In this document: in pieces, positions 44,169 to 54,163 of the stretch
Layout: every line of letters begins with the position of its first letter
How positions within the stretch are numbered: position 1 is the stretch's first letter
The notes under the pieces: generated by a model
Seen by the model: only the letters and a program-made list of their open reading frames with translations
What the model was told of the DNA's origin: nothing
Database searches by the model: none
Source of the DNA: Microbulbifer sp. MKSA007
GTDB lineage: Bacteria > Pseudomonadota > Gammaproteobacteria > Pseudomonadales > Cellvibrionaceae
Direction: 5' to 3'
Assembly: GCA_032615215.1 (NCBI GenBank)
Contig: CP128433.1
Coordinates: 1,075,501 to 1,139,500, forward strand
DNA length: 64,000 nt
Made by a program: the position numbers and the translations under genes

Positions 44169-45284
44169 ATGAAGATGAAACACTTGCTGGTAACCGGTGG
44201 CGCAGGCTTTATAGGAGCCAATTTTGTTCACTACTGGATGAAAACCTATCCACAAGACGTAGTAGTAGTTCTGGATGCGCTCACCTATGCTGGTAATTTT
44301 GCAAATTTAGATTCAGTTAGTGATCTGCCAACCTTTAAGTTCTATCAAGGCGATATTTCAGATACACATTTAGTCGAAAATATACTTAGAGAGCATCGGA
44401 TTGATACTTTGGTACATTTTGCAGCTGAGAGCCATGTAGACCGTTCGATAAGTGGGCCAGATGCCTTTATCCAGACAAATATTATCGGTACTCACAGCTT
44501 GTTAAAGGCGGTAAAAAAAGTATGGCTGGATGAAGGGCTCCATCGAGAAACTCACCGTTTTCACCATGTATCAACCGATGAAGTGTATGGCACTCTTGAA
44601 GCAGAAGATCCTGCGTTTAGTGAAACGAGCCAATACGCTCCAAATAGCCCATACTCTGCCAGCAAGGCTGCCTCTGATCATCTAGTTCGAGCCTATCACC
44701 ATACTTATGGACTGAAAGTAACAACCAGTAATTGCTCCAATAATTATGGCCCTTACCATTTTCCAGAGAAACTAATTCCGCTGGTGATCACAAATATTTT
44801 GCTCAATCAACCATTACCTATATATGGAGATGGAAAACAGATTCGTGATTGGCTTTATGTCGAAGATCACGCTAGGGGCATTGAGCAGGTGATACAAAAA
44901 GGGCAACTTGGAGAGTGCTATAACATCGGTGGCATTAATGAATGGGCAAACATCGATATTGTTACACTCATCTGTGACTTGATGAATCGTGAGTTTGCTG
45001 AAAAAACTTCGTTAGCCACTAAGTACCCTCAAGCGCTATCTGTTATCAAAGGTAATGCGCAAGAGTTAATTACTTTCGTCCAGGATAGGGCCGGCCATGA
45101 CCGCCGCTATGCCATTGATCCAAAGAAATCCAACAACGAACTTGGTTATCAACCCCTGGAGAGCTTTGAGACAGGCATTTATAAGACCTTGCAATGGTAT
45201 TTGAACAATGATTGTTGGTGGAGAGCGGTAATGGATGGCAGTTACCGTAAATGGATTGCACAACAATATCGTACCGCTGAATAA
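44169..45284 (+). CDS. rmlB: dTDP-glucose 4,6-dehydratase RmlB
   Basis: 371-residue SDR enzyme that makes dTDP-4-keto-6-deoxyglucose (NAD+ as tightly bound cofactor). The Rossmann motif is VTGGAGFIGANFVHYW (about 8-23), then HFAAESHVDRSISGP, VSTDEVYGTL (catalytic TDE) and YSASKAASDHL (Tyr-x3-Lys). The length is just above the usual 355-361. It completes the A-C-D-B set for dTDP-L-rhamnose. The GT2 gene starts 15 bases after it, so rhamnose synthesis and glycan assembly are linked. Confidence 0.96.
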   Translation: MKMKHLLVTGGAGFIGANFVHYWMKTYPQDVVVVLDALTYAGNFANLDSVSDLPTFKFYQGDISDTHLVENILREHRIDTLVHFAAESHVDRSISGPDAFIQTNIIGTHSLLKAVKKVWLDEGLHRETHRFHHVSTDEVYGTLEAEDPAFSETSQYAPNSPYSASKAASDHLVRAYHHTYGLKVTTSNCSNNYGPYHFPEKLIPLVITNILLNQPLPIYGDGKQIRDWLYVEDHARGIEQVIQKGQLGECYNIGGINEWANIDIVTLICDLMNREFAEKTSLATKYPQALSVIKGNAQELITFVQDRAGHDRRYAIDPKKSNNELGYQPLESFETGIYKTLQWYLNNDCWWRAVMDGSYRKWIAQQYRTAE

Positions 45285-45299
45285 GGATGGAATGAGATA

Positions 45300-47168
45300 A
45301 TGGGAATTAAGATACTAGAGCGTTTAAAGGCGGCAACAACTAAGCCAACTAAGAATTTCCCGGAAATAGCTCAGGTTTGGGTTGATATATGTGGTGTTAT
45401 TGGTGGCAAGCATTTATTGATACAAGGTTGGGCCTTTCACCCCGCCCATAGCACATTGGACTTTCGCCTTGAATATATTGATAGCGATGAAGATTTTGAA
45501 GGACCAAATATTGGTGAACTTAATTACTCAACGCTGCGCACAACTCGCTTAGATGTAAATCGACATTTTGGCTTTGAAGGTAGTGCCCGTTGGGGGTATA
45601 GCCTATTGGTAGACTGGCCTTATGATCACCCAGTGAACGAAAAATCCCTATGTTTATCTGTTTCAGCTAAAGACTCTAAAGCTAAGAGCGTTGAGTTAAA
45701 TGCTTTTGTTGAATTAAGTGGTGAATCCCTATTTGGCCATTGTATGACTTGGCGTACGGATGAAAAGGCACAACTACTTGATCTGATGTTCGAAAGTATG
45801 GGTAGCAGTGTATTTGTAATCCCAGGATTGCGTACACTGGATGAAAACCAACTTAAATCTAAAGTTAACTCCCACTGGGATAACATTTTAGCAGTACCGG
45901 GGCACGGTTTATTCCTATCAGGCTGGCTATTAGATGGACAAAATGACTTGGCGAGTTTGGTTTTGCGTACTACCGATGGTAGTTATAGCGAAAACTTACT
46001 CAAAGAGTCTGCTCGTTATACTCGCCAGGATGTTCTGGAAGCTTTTCCTGGAAAAGCAAGTCCAACTTATAAGGCTGGATTCTTTGCTTGGATACCTATG
46101 CCACATTTAATTGAGCAAGCTAAGTTAGAACTTCTTTTTACTAAAGATGGTGCTTTAGGCACAATTCCAGTACAGCAATCCAATGTGCGGGAAGATATTA
46201 TTTTGGCTAGCCAACAAGTGTTAGTGAATTTTAATGTTACCGGAAGAGATTACCAGGTAAATATGCGTCAACATATCGGCCCGGCATTATCTGCACTTTG
46301 GTCGAATCGGCGTGATCTTCTAGATGAACCTCAAGTTGAAGTATTGCAGTTTGGCACAGAGGTTCGCAATCCTAAACGTAGTGTCATTGTTCCGCTTTAT
46401 GGCCGCTATGATTTTCTTTTACACCAGATTGCACAGTTTATTAATGATGAAGATTTTAATGAAACTGAATTAATCTACGTCCTGGATGATCCCAGACTCT
46501 ACGATGAGTTTATCCCATTCTGTTACGACACCAGTATGTTGTTCCCTATTGGCTTCAAGGTGATCTATGGTGGCAGAAACCTGGGCTATGCTGGTGCCAA
46601 TAACCTGGGCGTCAAGTATGCAACCGCAGATAAACTAGTACTGCTTAATTCAGATATTATTCCAAGTCGTAATGGTTGGCTTTCTAGAATTGAAGAAAAA
46701 TCATCGGGCTTGGAAGATGTTGGCGTTGTTGCACCAAAGCTGGTATTTGATGATGGCACTATACAGCATGTGGGTATGAGTTTTTCCAAGAGTATGCAGT
46801 TTGGCAATCTATGGCTTAATGAACACCCAGGAAAAGGTAATCCTGAGTGGCTGTTAAATATAGATCCGGTCACTGAGTCCCCAGCTGTTACTGGGGCTTG
46901 CATGTTTATCACTAAATCGCTCTACCAGTCTGTCGGTGGTCTAGATGAGACTTATGTGCTCGGTGATTTTGAGGATTCAGATCTTTGTCTGAAGTTGCGT
47001 GATATGGGATATCGCCATTACGTACTTTCTGATGAGAAGCTCTATCATTTAGAGAGATTGTCTCAGAACTTATTTGAAAATCGCGATTGGAAATTCAAGA
47101 TTACCCTATACAACGCTTGGCAACACACAGAGCGCTGGGGAAATCTAATTGAGCAGCTGGTGCACTAA
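45300..47168 (+). CDS. Family 2 glycosyltransferase with N-terminal accessory domains
   Basis: 622 residues. About 1-330 holds two beta-rich accessory segments with GW motifs (LLIQGWAFHPAHSTLDFRLE at about 40-60, FLSGWLLDGQNDLASLVLRT at about 203-222). From about 360 a GT-A fold of family GT2 begins: RSVIVPLYGRYDFLLHQI, GYAGANNLGV, LLNSDIIP (the DXD-like motif) and FEDSDLCLKLRDMGY. It is probably cytoplasmic and adds a sugar, possibly rhamnose, to the growing capsule chain. The accessory segments recur elsewhere in this locus (see findings). It follows rmlB closely and precedes a GT4. Confidence 0.82.
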   Translation: MGIKILERLKAATTKPTKNFPEIAQVWVDICGVIGGKHLLIQGWAFHPAHSTLDFRLEYIDSDEDFEGPNIGELNYSTLRTTRLDVNRHFGFEGSARWGYSLLVDWPYDHPVNEKSLCLSVSAKDSKAKSVELNAFVELSGESLFGHCMTWRTDEKAQLLDLMFESMGSSVFVIPGLRTLDENQLKSKVNSHWDNILAVPGHGLFLSGWLLDGQNDLASLVLRTTDGSYSENLLKESARYTRQDVLEAFPGKASPTYKAGFFAWIPMPHLIEQAKLELLFTKDGALGTIPVQQSNVREDIILASQQVLVNFNVTGRDYQVNMRQHIGPALSALWSNRRDLLDEPQVEVLQFGTEVRNPKRSVIVPLYGRYDFLLHQIAQFINDEDFNETELIYVLDDPRLYDEFIPFCYDTSMLFPIGFKVIYGGRNLGYAGANNLGVKYATADKLVLLNSDIIPSRNGWLSRIEEKSSGLEDVGVVAPKLVFDDGTIQHVGMSFSKSMQFGNLWLNEHPGKGNPEWLLNIDPVTESPAVTGACMFITKSLYQSVGGLDETYVLGDFEDSDLCLKLRDMGYRHYVLSDEKLYHLERLSQNLFENRDWKFKITLYNAWQHTERWGNLIEQLVH

Positions 47169-47178
47169 GGACTTACCG

Positions 47179-48417
47179 ATGACAGAACAAAGAATACTGA
47201 TCGTTTCGCATGGCCACCCGGATCACAGTAAAGGTGGAGCTGAAGTTGCTGCTTACAATTTATTTAAAGAGTATGAACGGCGGGGCTTGGATACCGTATT
47301 TTTAGCTCGGACTAACCAAGCGTCTCATGGTGGGTCTGCCTTTTCTACAATTAACTCTGAGAAAGAGATCCTATTTCATACGCATATGTCTGACTTCTTC
47401 CTGTTTCAATCAGGTTGTAAAAAGCATGTATGGCAGGAATTCCGCGCATTTCTCCAACGATATCGACCAACAGTAGTTCACTTTCATCACTATATTCATA
47501 TGGGACTTGAATTAGTACGTGAAGTTAGAAATACACTGCCGGATACGCGTATTGTGATGACATTGCATGAATATTTGGCAATTTGTGCAAACAATGGACA
47601 GATGGTAAAGCCGGGCAAACAGATGAAGCTCTGCTATAAGTCATCACCAGCTGACTGTGGACGTTGTTTTCCTGAACGCTCTACTGCAGATTTTTTCCTA
47701 CGGGAAAAATATATCAAGTCCATCTTTAATCTTGTGGATAAATTTGTTTCGCCCAGCCATTTTTTAATTGATCGTTATAAAGATTGGGGGATTCCCGAAG
47801 AAAAACTGATCATGATCGAAAATGGTCAACCAGAAGTAGAGCGCCCGGTTGCCAGGCCGCTGGGTGAAGGCGAAAAACGCGGTCGCTTTGCATTTTTTGG
47901 CCAAATCAATCCATTTAAAGGTGTTGATATATTACTAGAAGCCTTTAAATTACTGCCGGATGAAGTTCGGGAAGAAGTACATCTCGACATTCATGGCGCA
48001 AATTTAGAGGGTCAGACTGAGGAATTTCAGCAAAAAATTCATGATTTATTAGAGGAGCTGGGTGATCTAGTGACTTTGCATGGATCATATGAATCCCATG
48101 AGATTGGCAAGTTAATGGAGCAAGCGGACTGGGTAATTATTCCCTCGGTGTGGTGGGAGAACTCCCCAATGGTAATTCAGGAAGCTTTTAATCATGGTCG
48201 ACCATTGATAGGTAGTGATATTGGCGGGATGGTTGAAAAAATTTCCGATAATATAAGTGGATATCATTTCCGTAACGGGAATAGTAACTCTCTGAAACAG
48301 GCAATACTGAAGGCCTGTGGAGAGGATAGTAGCTGGAACCTGATCACAAGTAATATTCCGAAACCTCTAACTGTTAGTGAATGCGCAGATAAACATATGG
48401 GAGTTTATTGTGGCTAA
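47179..48417 (+). CDS. Family 4 glycosyltransferase
   Basis: 412 residues with GT-B fold. The N-terminus ILIVSHGHPDHSKGGAEVAAYNLFKEYERRGL is typical GT4 (GGAEV donor-site loop). The C-terminal half contains FFGQINPFKGVDILLEAFKLL, then PSVWWENSPMVIQEAFNHGRPLIGSDIGGM, the EX7E-type nucleotide-sugar motif (E in NSPMVIQEAF). Retaining sugar transfer is expected, cytoplasmic, with acceptor unknown. I chose ATG 47179 with AAGGA 7 bases upstream; the longer frame starts inside the previous gene. It overlaps the next gene by 8 bases, so translation is coupled. Confidence 0.9.
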   Translation: MTEQRILIVSHGHPDHSKGGAEVAAYNLFKEYERRGLDTVFLARTNQASHGGSAFSTINSEKEILFHTHMSDFFLFQSGCKKHVWQEFRAFLQRYRPTVVHFHHYIHMGLELVREVRNTLPDTRIVMTLHEYLAICANNGQMVKPGKQMKLCYKSSPADCGRCFPERSTADFFLREKYIKSIFNLVDKFVSPSHFLIDRYKDWGIPEEKLIMIENGQPEVERPVARPLGEGEKRGRFAFFGQINPFKGVDILLEAFKLLPDEVREEVHLDIHGANLEGQTEEFQQKIHDLLEELGDLVTLHGSYESHEIGKLMEQADWVIIPSVWWENSPMVIQEAFNHGRPLIGSDIGGMVEKISDNISGYHFRNGNSNSLKQAILKACGEDSSWNLITSNIPKPLTVSECADKHMGVYCG

Positions 48418-49369
48418 ATTATATTTACATGTGGGAATGCCTAAAACTGGCACAAGCTATATACAGTCTCTATTTAATTTGAACGTTAATTTTTTTCATT
48501 TAAATCATAATCTTGGTGTTCTTTCTAATAGGTTCCCTCATCAGTTGGCATGCTCATTTATTAACGATGAACATTTGAATGTAAGGGCTGATATAAAAAA
48601 TTTAAAAGAAGAGATTGATTTAGAACGGGTAAAGGAAGATGTGCACAATCTCGCCAAGAGAAATAGTGCAGTTTTTTGTTCTTCAGAATATTTTATTCTC
48701 CCAGAAAAGGATTTGATATATAACTTTTTTAAAGAGTTTTTTTCTGAAATAGAGGTAATTTATACTGTGCGAAGACAGGACCGCCTTCTTGCTTCAGGTT
48801 TTAATCAAGATGTCAAAGCACTTAATAGAACAGCTGATCTCGTTTGGAGTAAAAAAGACAAGACCTTAAACTATTATGATAACTGCAAAGAATGGACTGA
48901 GTTGGGTTGTGAGGTTTCATTAATACCTTATGATTTAGTTATTTCTGAAGATCAAGGGCTTGACAGGGCTATTTCAAAAATTCTTTTTGGTGATGATAGG
49001 ATTAATTCATCAAATCTTGATTTACCATCAAAAAAAGCGTCAAACTCATCTCTTTCAAAACAGGCGTTATTTCTTAAGTTAGCAATGAATCGATTGGGGT
49101 TGCAAAATAGTGAATTACTTCGCCTCTTTTCGCAAAAAATAGAGGAGAGTGATTCTGTATTTGAGTTACCTCCGGTGTTCGCAAAAACTATTATGTCTGC
49201 CTATGAATTGCCAAATACAAAACTTGCAGAAGAGTTTGGCGATGAAAATTTGGCAGCTAGCCTCACTTTTACTGAATTCTGTGAAAAGGATAGTTTGGGT
49301 GATGAGGTTCGCTGGAACCCATTATCCGGCGTTGAAGATCTCATTTCTTTTTTGTGCGCTAGGCAATAA
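48410..49369 (+). CDS. Sulfotransferase family protein 1
   Basis: 319 residues. The PAPS-binding loop is at the start, LHVGMPKTGTSYIQ (PKTGTS, 5'-phosphosulfate), with a 3'-phosphate-binding-like stretch EVIYTVRRQDRLLASGF at about 115-131. The rest is helical. Sulfotransferases of this type move sulfate from PAPS to a sugar hydroxyl; here the likely acceptor is the capsule. I chose GTG 48410, 6 bases after GGGAG; it overlaps the GT4 stop by 8 bases. It is AT-rich. It is the first of three different sulfotransferases in the locus. Confidence 0.8.
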   Translation: MAKLYLHVGMPKTGTSYIQSLFNLNVNFFHLNHNLGVLSNRFPHQLACSFINDEHLNVRADIKNLKEEIDLERVKEDVHNLAKRNSAVFCSSEYFILPEKDLIYNFFKEFFSEIEVIYTVRRQDRLLASGFNQDVKALNRTADLVWSKKDKTLNYYDNCKEWTELGCEVSLIPYDLVISEDQGLDRAISKILFGDDRINSSNLDLPSKKASNSSLSKQALFLKLAMNRLGLQNSELLRLFSQKIEESDSVFELPPVFAKTIMSAYELPNTKLAEEFGDENLAASLTFTEFCEKDSLGDEVRWNPLSGVEDLISFLCARQ

Positions 49370-49425
49370 TATTTGCATGATGCAAAATCATAAATATCAA
49401 ATTTGTATGGATGTTCAGGTATTTT

Positions 49426-50354
49426 ATGCGTGAGAATTTGAATATACGAAACGGTGTTCTAATTGGCGCTCACGACGAGCTTTATCTGGCGCAAGGTAAT
49501 CATAGCCCTGTTGATTATTTTCTTGGGAACGTTACGGTCGCCAGAGATTCAATAGACTCTTTTTGGGATAATTTTGATTTTAGGTCAAAGTTTTGCTCGG
49601 ATCTAGGTGCTATTTTTTCACATGTAGTATTTCCTGATAAGCATGTTATAGAGAGTGATAACTTTCCATTAGGTAGAGTTTCTGGATTGTTTGAATGCTA
49701 CAAAGAAAAGCGTCGAAGTAGTAAGGTGATATATCCCGCTTCCAGTTTAAGGGAATCAGATGAGAGGGTGTTTCATCGAGATGATACTCATATGAATATC
49801 CAGGGTGTAAAAATAGTTCTGCTAGAAATTGTCAGATCTATTTTGCCTGATCTGACCGAAAAAGAAGTTTGGAATTGCTTGAATCCCGTAGTTAAATTGA
49901 AATCCTGTGTTGGAGATTTGTCTTCAAAAATTGGAGCGGGTTCTAGAGAAATTGAGGTATTTACGCCTCCCAAAGGAACTAGGGTTCTCAGTAATGGGGT
50001 CAAGGGGGGAATAATGGAATTGTTGATATTTATATAAATAAATCTGCAAAATATTCAGCAAAGCTTTTGATTTTTGGCGACTCATTTTTGAGGGGAATGT
50101 TGCCTGTTCTTAGCTGTTATTTTACGGAGATACTTTTCCTAAGGTCACCGTTTTTACATTGTGAAATGTTGAAAATGTTTAATCCTGATTATGTGATAAC
50201 AGGGAACGTGGAACGATATTTATCTAGGGTTCGCTCGGATAAGGGTGCTCCGCCTTTTTTTTCATATCGATATGGGAGTTCAGGTGTTGATATGGAAAAT
50301 GAAACTCAAGGTTTTTCAGAGTTATTTTTTTCTATGTTGAAAAATAATCACTAA
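49426..50354 (+). CDS. AlgX/AlgJ-like SGNH protein, frameshift-interrupted
   Basis: About 309 residues if one base is added in the G6 run at 50004-50009. The joined protein reads RNGVLIGAHDELYLAQGN, VVFPDKHVIESDNFPLGRV, FHRDDTHMNIQGVKIV (Asp and His of the triad), and after the break LLIFGDSFLRGMLPVL (Ser of GDSF). Triad order D-H then S is that of the AlgX/AlgJ SGNH-like acetyltransferases of alginate. As given, the frame stops at 50037 and the GDSF part lies in a second frame up to 50354, so the enzyme would be inactive. No MBOAT (AlgI-like) partner is in the window. I chose ATG 49426 (AGG-TATTTT-ATG). A role modifying the capsule is inferred. Confidence 0.72.
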
Positions 50355-50380
50355 AATGTGCTTTTAACTAGGTTGAAATT

Positions 50381-51142
50381 GTGAATACTTTCATTTTTCT
50401 GGCTTCTGCAACATCTGGCACTGGATCTATGATTAGAATTTTTAGTGAGATGGCAGGATTCAATGTAGCAGATAGTAAGTATGTAGATAAATTTATTCTG
50501 GAGGGCAAGCTTTCGGAGCTAAAGAAATCCATAGTGCCAATGGATGGAGGATTCCATGTATTCAATAGACCTATAGATTTTAATACGCTGATGGATTTCT
50601 CTAAATATCAATTTTTAGTTAATTTTAGAGATCCGAGGGATCGTCTGTGTAATATGTTTCATTGGACACAGTCTCATCCCGCTCCAGGGGTATGTAAGGA
50701 TGAGCTTCAGAAGAGGAGGGAGAGGATAGCTGAGCAAGGTATAGATTCTTGGGTATTACAGCAATCTTTATCAGAAGCTAGTTATTATGAAAATTTTTGG
50801 AGGGTATTAGAAGGTTCTCTGGAAAATTCTATAGTTTTAAGTTATGCCGAACTATGTATGGATTTTGATTCATTTATTAGGCGTTCCAGTGAGTTTATTG
50901 GAACCACGCTGAGCATTGACTTGCTGGATAAGCTTGAAGTGGAGCGGCCTGAAAATATTTCATTAAATAAAAAATGGGTGGGCAATAAGTGGTCAGGATC
51001 AGATGTCATGCCAGGAAGGTATTTGAAAGAATTATCGCCTGATACTATTAACAAGCTTAATAAAAGCCTAGCCGATGTGTTAAAAAATATGGCACATTTC
51101 GATCCTAAGTACAGTGAGCTATACTTGAAAGGTATCGATTAA
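50381..51142 (+). CDS. Sulfotransferase family protein 2
   Basis: 253 residues. A P-loop is at the N-terminus, LASATSGTGSMIRIF (SATSGTGS in place of PKTGTS), and the 3'-phosphate motif is LVNFRDPRDRLCNMFHW at about 87-103. Downstream are helical parts and IVLSYAELCMDF. It looks like a PAPS-dependent sulfotransferase for a glycan or another substrate. GTG 50381 is the start; the ribosome site (AGGTTG) is weak. It sits 26 bases after the SGNH gene, in the row of glycan-decorating enzymes. The acceptor is unknown. Confidence 0.75.
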   Translation: MNTFIFLASATSGTGSMIRIFSEMAGFNVADSKYVDKFILEGKLSELKKSIVPMDGGFHVFNRPIDFNTLMDFSKYQFLVNFRDPRDRLCNMFHWTQSHPAPGVCKDELQKRRERIAEQGIDSWVLQQSLSEASYYENFWRVLEGSLENSIVLSYAELCMDFDSFIRRSSEFIGTTLSIDLLDKLEVERPENISLNKKWVGNKWSGSDVMPGRYLKELSPDTINKLNKSLADVLKNMAHFDPKYSELYLKGID

Positions 51143-51644
51143 AATTATTGGCATGTATACATTATTGTGAGTTTTATATCGATGAAAATATTTCTCTTTT
51201 GAGTTTATGAAAGATTAAGATTGAGCATGTGCTTTACCGGATGCGCACAGGCAGTTTGCGTTGAAGGGGATCAGAAAATATGAATAGGTAGTTATTGGGT
51301 ATATTAGCTCTCGCACACTGGTGGTATTGCAAGAGACTGGATTTATGGCTGTGGTTATCGAGAGCCTATGTAATACTCTCAGTTAGCTTTACATTAGTGA
51401 TAAGCTATTATGCTTCTGTCGTGATGACATTAGGAGCTGCATATTGTTGGTCGAAGGTTTTTTGTGAACGCGATTTATGTCTTGATTCGCCCTTCTGGGT
51501 TGTAGGAAATAGGTGAGTTCTTGTATTTAAGGTTTCCCCTCTATTGTTGTACGCAGGCCTTCAGTTGTTTTAGTCAGTTGCATCTGATGAATTTATGAAT
51601 AGAGAGCTATTTTTAGTCCTGTTAATATTGGTTGGGATGTTCTA
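51143..51644. other. Intergenic region in capsule locus
   Basis: About 500 bases between two sulfotransferase genes. A 73-codon frame (51295-51516) with a hydrophobic stretch is present, but it has no ribosome site or family. No other feature seen. It may be scar DNA from gene exchange. Confidence 0.45.
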
Positions 51645-52600
51645 GTGAAATCCATAATATTTGTGCATATCCCAAAAACTGCAGGTACCAGCTTCCGAAA
51701 AGGTGCCGATACTTATTTTGGTAAAAATAAAATTTGCCGGGATTATGGAAGGGGTTCAGCTTTGACAAGCCCTCTCGTTGAAAAATGGACTTCTGGAGGG
51801 GTGGATAGCTGGGGCTTTTATCAGGACTTTGACAGGCGAGGCTATAAATTTTTGACGGGTCATTTTCATGCATCAAAATACATTGATATATTTGGTGTTG
51901 GACGGATGGTAACGTTTTTACGTGATCCAGTCGATAGAATTATTTCTGAGTATAATCATAAAATTTGGAAGCAAAATTATAAAGGTAGTTTTGAGGATTT
52001 TTACCGGTCTCGTGAAAATATTAATAGACAGCTTCGTCTTGTCGGCCAGGAAGACTGGTCTCAGTTTGGTTTTATAGGGTTTGTTGATTCATATGAGGAT
52101 TCTCTTTTCCTGCTTAACCAAAAATTTGATATTAAGCTTCCAGTTTTACGTCAAAACGTTGCTGTCAATGAGGCTGTTCACTCGAGAAAGCTCACAAGTG
52201 AACAAATATCTGAATTGCATGAGTTGAATGCAAAGGAGTATGAGTTTTATACCCTTGCCCGGAATCAATTTGACTGGCGCCTTCATCTGGCTCTAGATCA
52301 AGCATGCTTTACGCTAGGTGCTGTCACAGCTTTAGAAAATGGGTATTTGAAGGGATGGGCGATATCAGAGGGAGAAGCTGAAGCGACTCTGCTTAACGCT
52401 AGGTTAAATGGCAAAGTTGTGGCAGAGACTAGAGCTAGTGAATATAGTCCTATCTACAAGGCGCGAGGGCTGGGTCGGGGGGGTTTGTTGGCTTTACTTT
52501 TGATTTAGCTCATATCACTGATTTAGCTTCTTTAGAGGTTGTTGTGGCCGGAACTGGCCAGCCTCTGCTGATTTTACCATCTCTGCCGAGATTTTCTTAG
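51645..52600 (+). CDS. Sulfotransferase 3 with C-terminal GWA domain, frameshift-interrupted
   Basis: About 318 residues if one G is added to the G7 run at 52477-52483; as given, the frame stops at 52508. The catalytic part is intact before the break: IFVHIPKTAGTSFRKG (5'-phosphosulfate loop), VTFLRDPVDRIISEYNHKI (3'-phosphate motif). This resembles the 2-O-sulfotransferase-like family. From about 227 a beta domain begins, NGYLKGWAISEGEAEATLLN, continuing after the frameshift as GFVGFTFDLAHITDLASLEV. Only this accessory domain is hit by the frameshift. It starts at GTG 51645. Confidence 0.8.
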
Positions 52601-52606
52601 TGTGCA

Positions 52607-52891
52607 TTGCCCATGATATTGGATCTAGGCTATTTCCTAAGAAGTTGGCGGGTTCAAGTCTGTCAGATCAAGTGTGTTGGAGAAAACCGTTCTCCCGTTG
52701 ATGGGCGGAAGCTAAAAGAGTTTATTGGTTGTTCAAGATTGCATACTTCTTTTTATACACATGACCACTTGCTGGAGAAGTTGGGCGTTTACCTATTTGA
52801 TAGATATATTAGGTACTCGCCAATCGTGAACTTTATATATTTTGTTGTGAGAGTATTGGAAATAGTACTATCACCTAAAAAGGTCTTTTGA
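52607..52891 (+). CDS. Possible small protein or remnant, doubtful
   Basis: 94 codons ending at the start of the next glycosyltransferase (TGA-GTG). The C-terminal part has a hydrophobic stretch (YSPIVNFIYFVVRVLEIVL). No family is recognised; it may be the end of an older gene replaced by its neighbours. Confidence 0.3.
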   Translation: MPMILDLGYFLRSWRVQVCQIKCVGENRSPVDGRKLKEFIGCSRLHTSFYTHDHLLEKLGVYLFDRYIRYSPIVNFIYFVVRVLEIVLSPKKVF

Positions 52892-52897
52892 GTGCGA

Positions 52898-54040
52898 ATG
52901 AAGTTTGGAATCGCTGCAATTTTTAAGAACGAATATGAGTATATCCTTGAATGGATTGTGTATCACCAGTTGATCGGTGTTGATGCATTTTATGTTGCAG
53001 ATAACATCAGTGATGATGGCACCTCTCAGTTGTTGGAGGCCCTGGATAGCCTGGGCGTGATAAATAGAATTTATTTTCCTAGGGTGGAGGATCGCGGTCC
53101 GCAGATGCCGGCGTATAACCTGATATTAAATCGCTTTGGCGATGAAGTTGATTTGCTAGGATTTATTGATGCTGATGAGTTTATCGTTAATACTCAAGAC
53201 GTTAATCTAAAAGACCTGTTGTCTGGCTTCAATCAAATTGAGGATGCCGGTGCACTAGCGCTCAACTGGAGGAATTTTGGCTCATCTGGTCATAGATTTA
53301 AAAGTGATGGCCTAGTGATTGAGCGATTTACTCAAGCTTCCAAGCAAGGGCATGAATTTAATCGCCACATTAAAACAATCTTGAAGCCGCCTATGGTTGA
53401 GAAAATGCATGTCCATGAGTGTGTGCTTAAGGCCGGGTGTTATTATTCTGCTAACTTCCAACCTACTGAATTTGAAAATGGCGGGCCTAATGAACCCAAA
53501 ACAGCTCAAGTTTCCTATGATGGGTTAAGAATTAATCATTATGTTGTCAAGTCCAGATATGAACATGCAATGAAAAAGGAGCATAAAGGTTCTGGTGCTG
53601 GCAGTTCAACTAGAAAAAAGGGTGAAGCTTATTTTAAAGCCCATGATTTAAATGATGAGCATGATGATGCACTTCTCTGTTATGTAGAGAATGTGAAGAA
53701 CGGTGTTGCACAATTGAAGGAGCGCATAGCTGCCGAGACTCCTTATCTGTGTTATGGAAAAATTTTTATCGATGTAGGCCCGGACTTGATTACTGGTTGG
53801 GCGACAGCGGAATTTGCGGGACCGATAAAAATTCGCTTGCTAATTAACGGGGAAGAGTACTTAGTTGAGTTAAATAGAGACCGCCCCGACGTTGTGCGAA
53901 AGGGACTTTCACAGAACTTGAAATGTGGGTTTGCTTTTAAGCCTAAAAAGAGTTTATCCAGTCGAGATGAGATTGAGGCCTATATTTATGGTACGAACAT
54001 TGCTGCCAAAGTGAACTCCAGACTGGATGCTAACCTTTAG
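52898..54040 (+). CDS. Glycosyltransferase (GT2/GT92-like) with C-terminal GWA domain
   Basis: 380 residues. The N-terminus GIAAIFKNEYEYILEWIVYHQLIGVDAFYVADN, then LLGFIDADEFIV (DADEF, donor metal site), and RNFGSSGHRFKSDGL match the GT92/DUF23-like fold, with GT2 as alternative. The C-terminal 110 residues form a separate beta domain: GKIFIDVGPDLITGWATAEFAG, then RLLINGEEYLVELNRDRPDVV and CGFAFKP. This is the same domain type as in the preceding sulfotransferase. I chose ATG 52898 (GAG 5 bases upstream); GTG 52892 adds two residues. Its sugar is unknown. Confidence 0.82.
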   Translation: MKFGIAAIFKNEYEYILEWIVYHQLIGVDAFYVADNISDDGTSQLLEALDSLGVINRIYFPRVEDRGPQMPAYNLILNRFGDEVDLLGFIDADEFIVNTQDVNLKDLLSGFNQIEDAGALALNWRNFGSSGHRFKSDGLVIERFTQASKQGHEFNRHIKTILKPPMVEKMHVHECVLKAGCYYSANFQPTEFENGGPNEPKTAQVSYDGLRINHYVVKSRYEHAMKKEHKGSGAGSSTRKKGEAYFKAHDLNDEHDDALLCYVENVKNGVAQLKERIAAETPYLCYGKIFIDVGPDLITGWATAEFAGPIKIRLLINGEEYLVELNRDRPDVVRKGLSQNLKCGFAFKPKKSLSSRDEIEAYIYGTNIAAKVNSRLDANL

Positions 54041-54163
54041 GTTAAGGTGTGTACCAGGTAGTTCATACTTGCTAGTTTCAGCGTAATTTGAAATAGCTAT
54101 TATTTTATTGATGAATGCATGCGGTGCGCCTAAGAGTGCTGAGTAATAATTGGATTTGTTACA

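Noticed and set aside
51295..51516. 73-codon frame with hydrophobic stretch between sulfotransferase genes
   Set aside because: No ribosome site, no family, and composition not like neighbouring genes.
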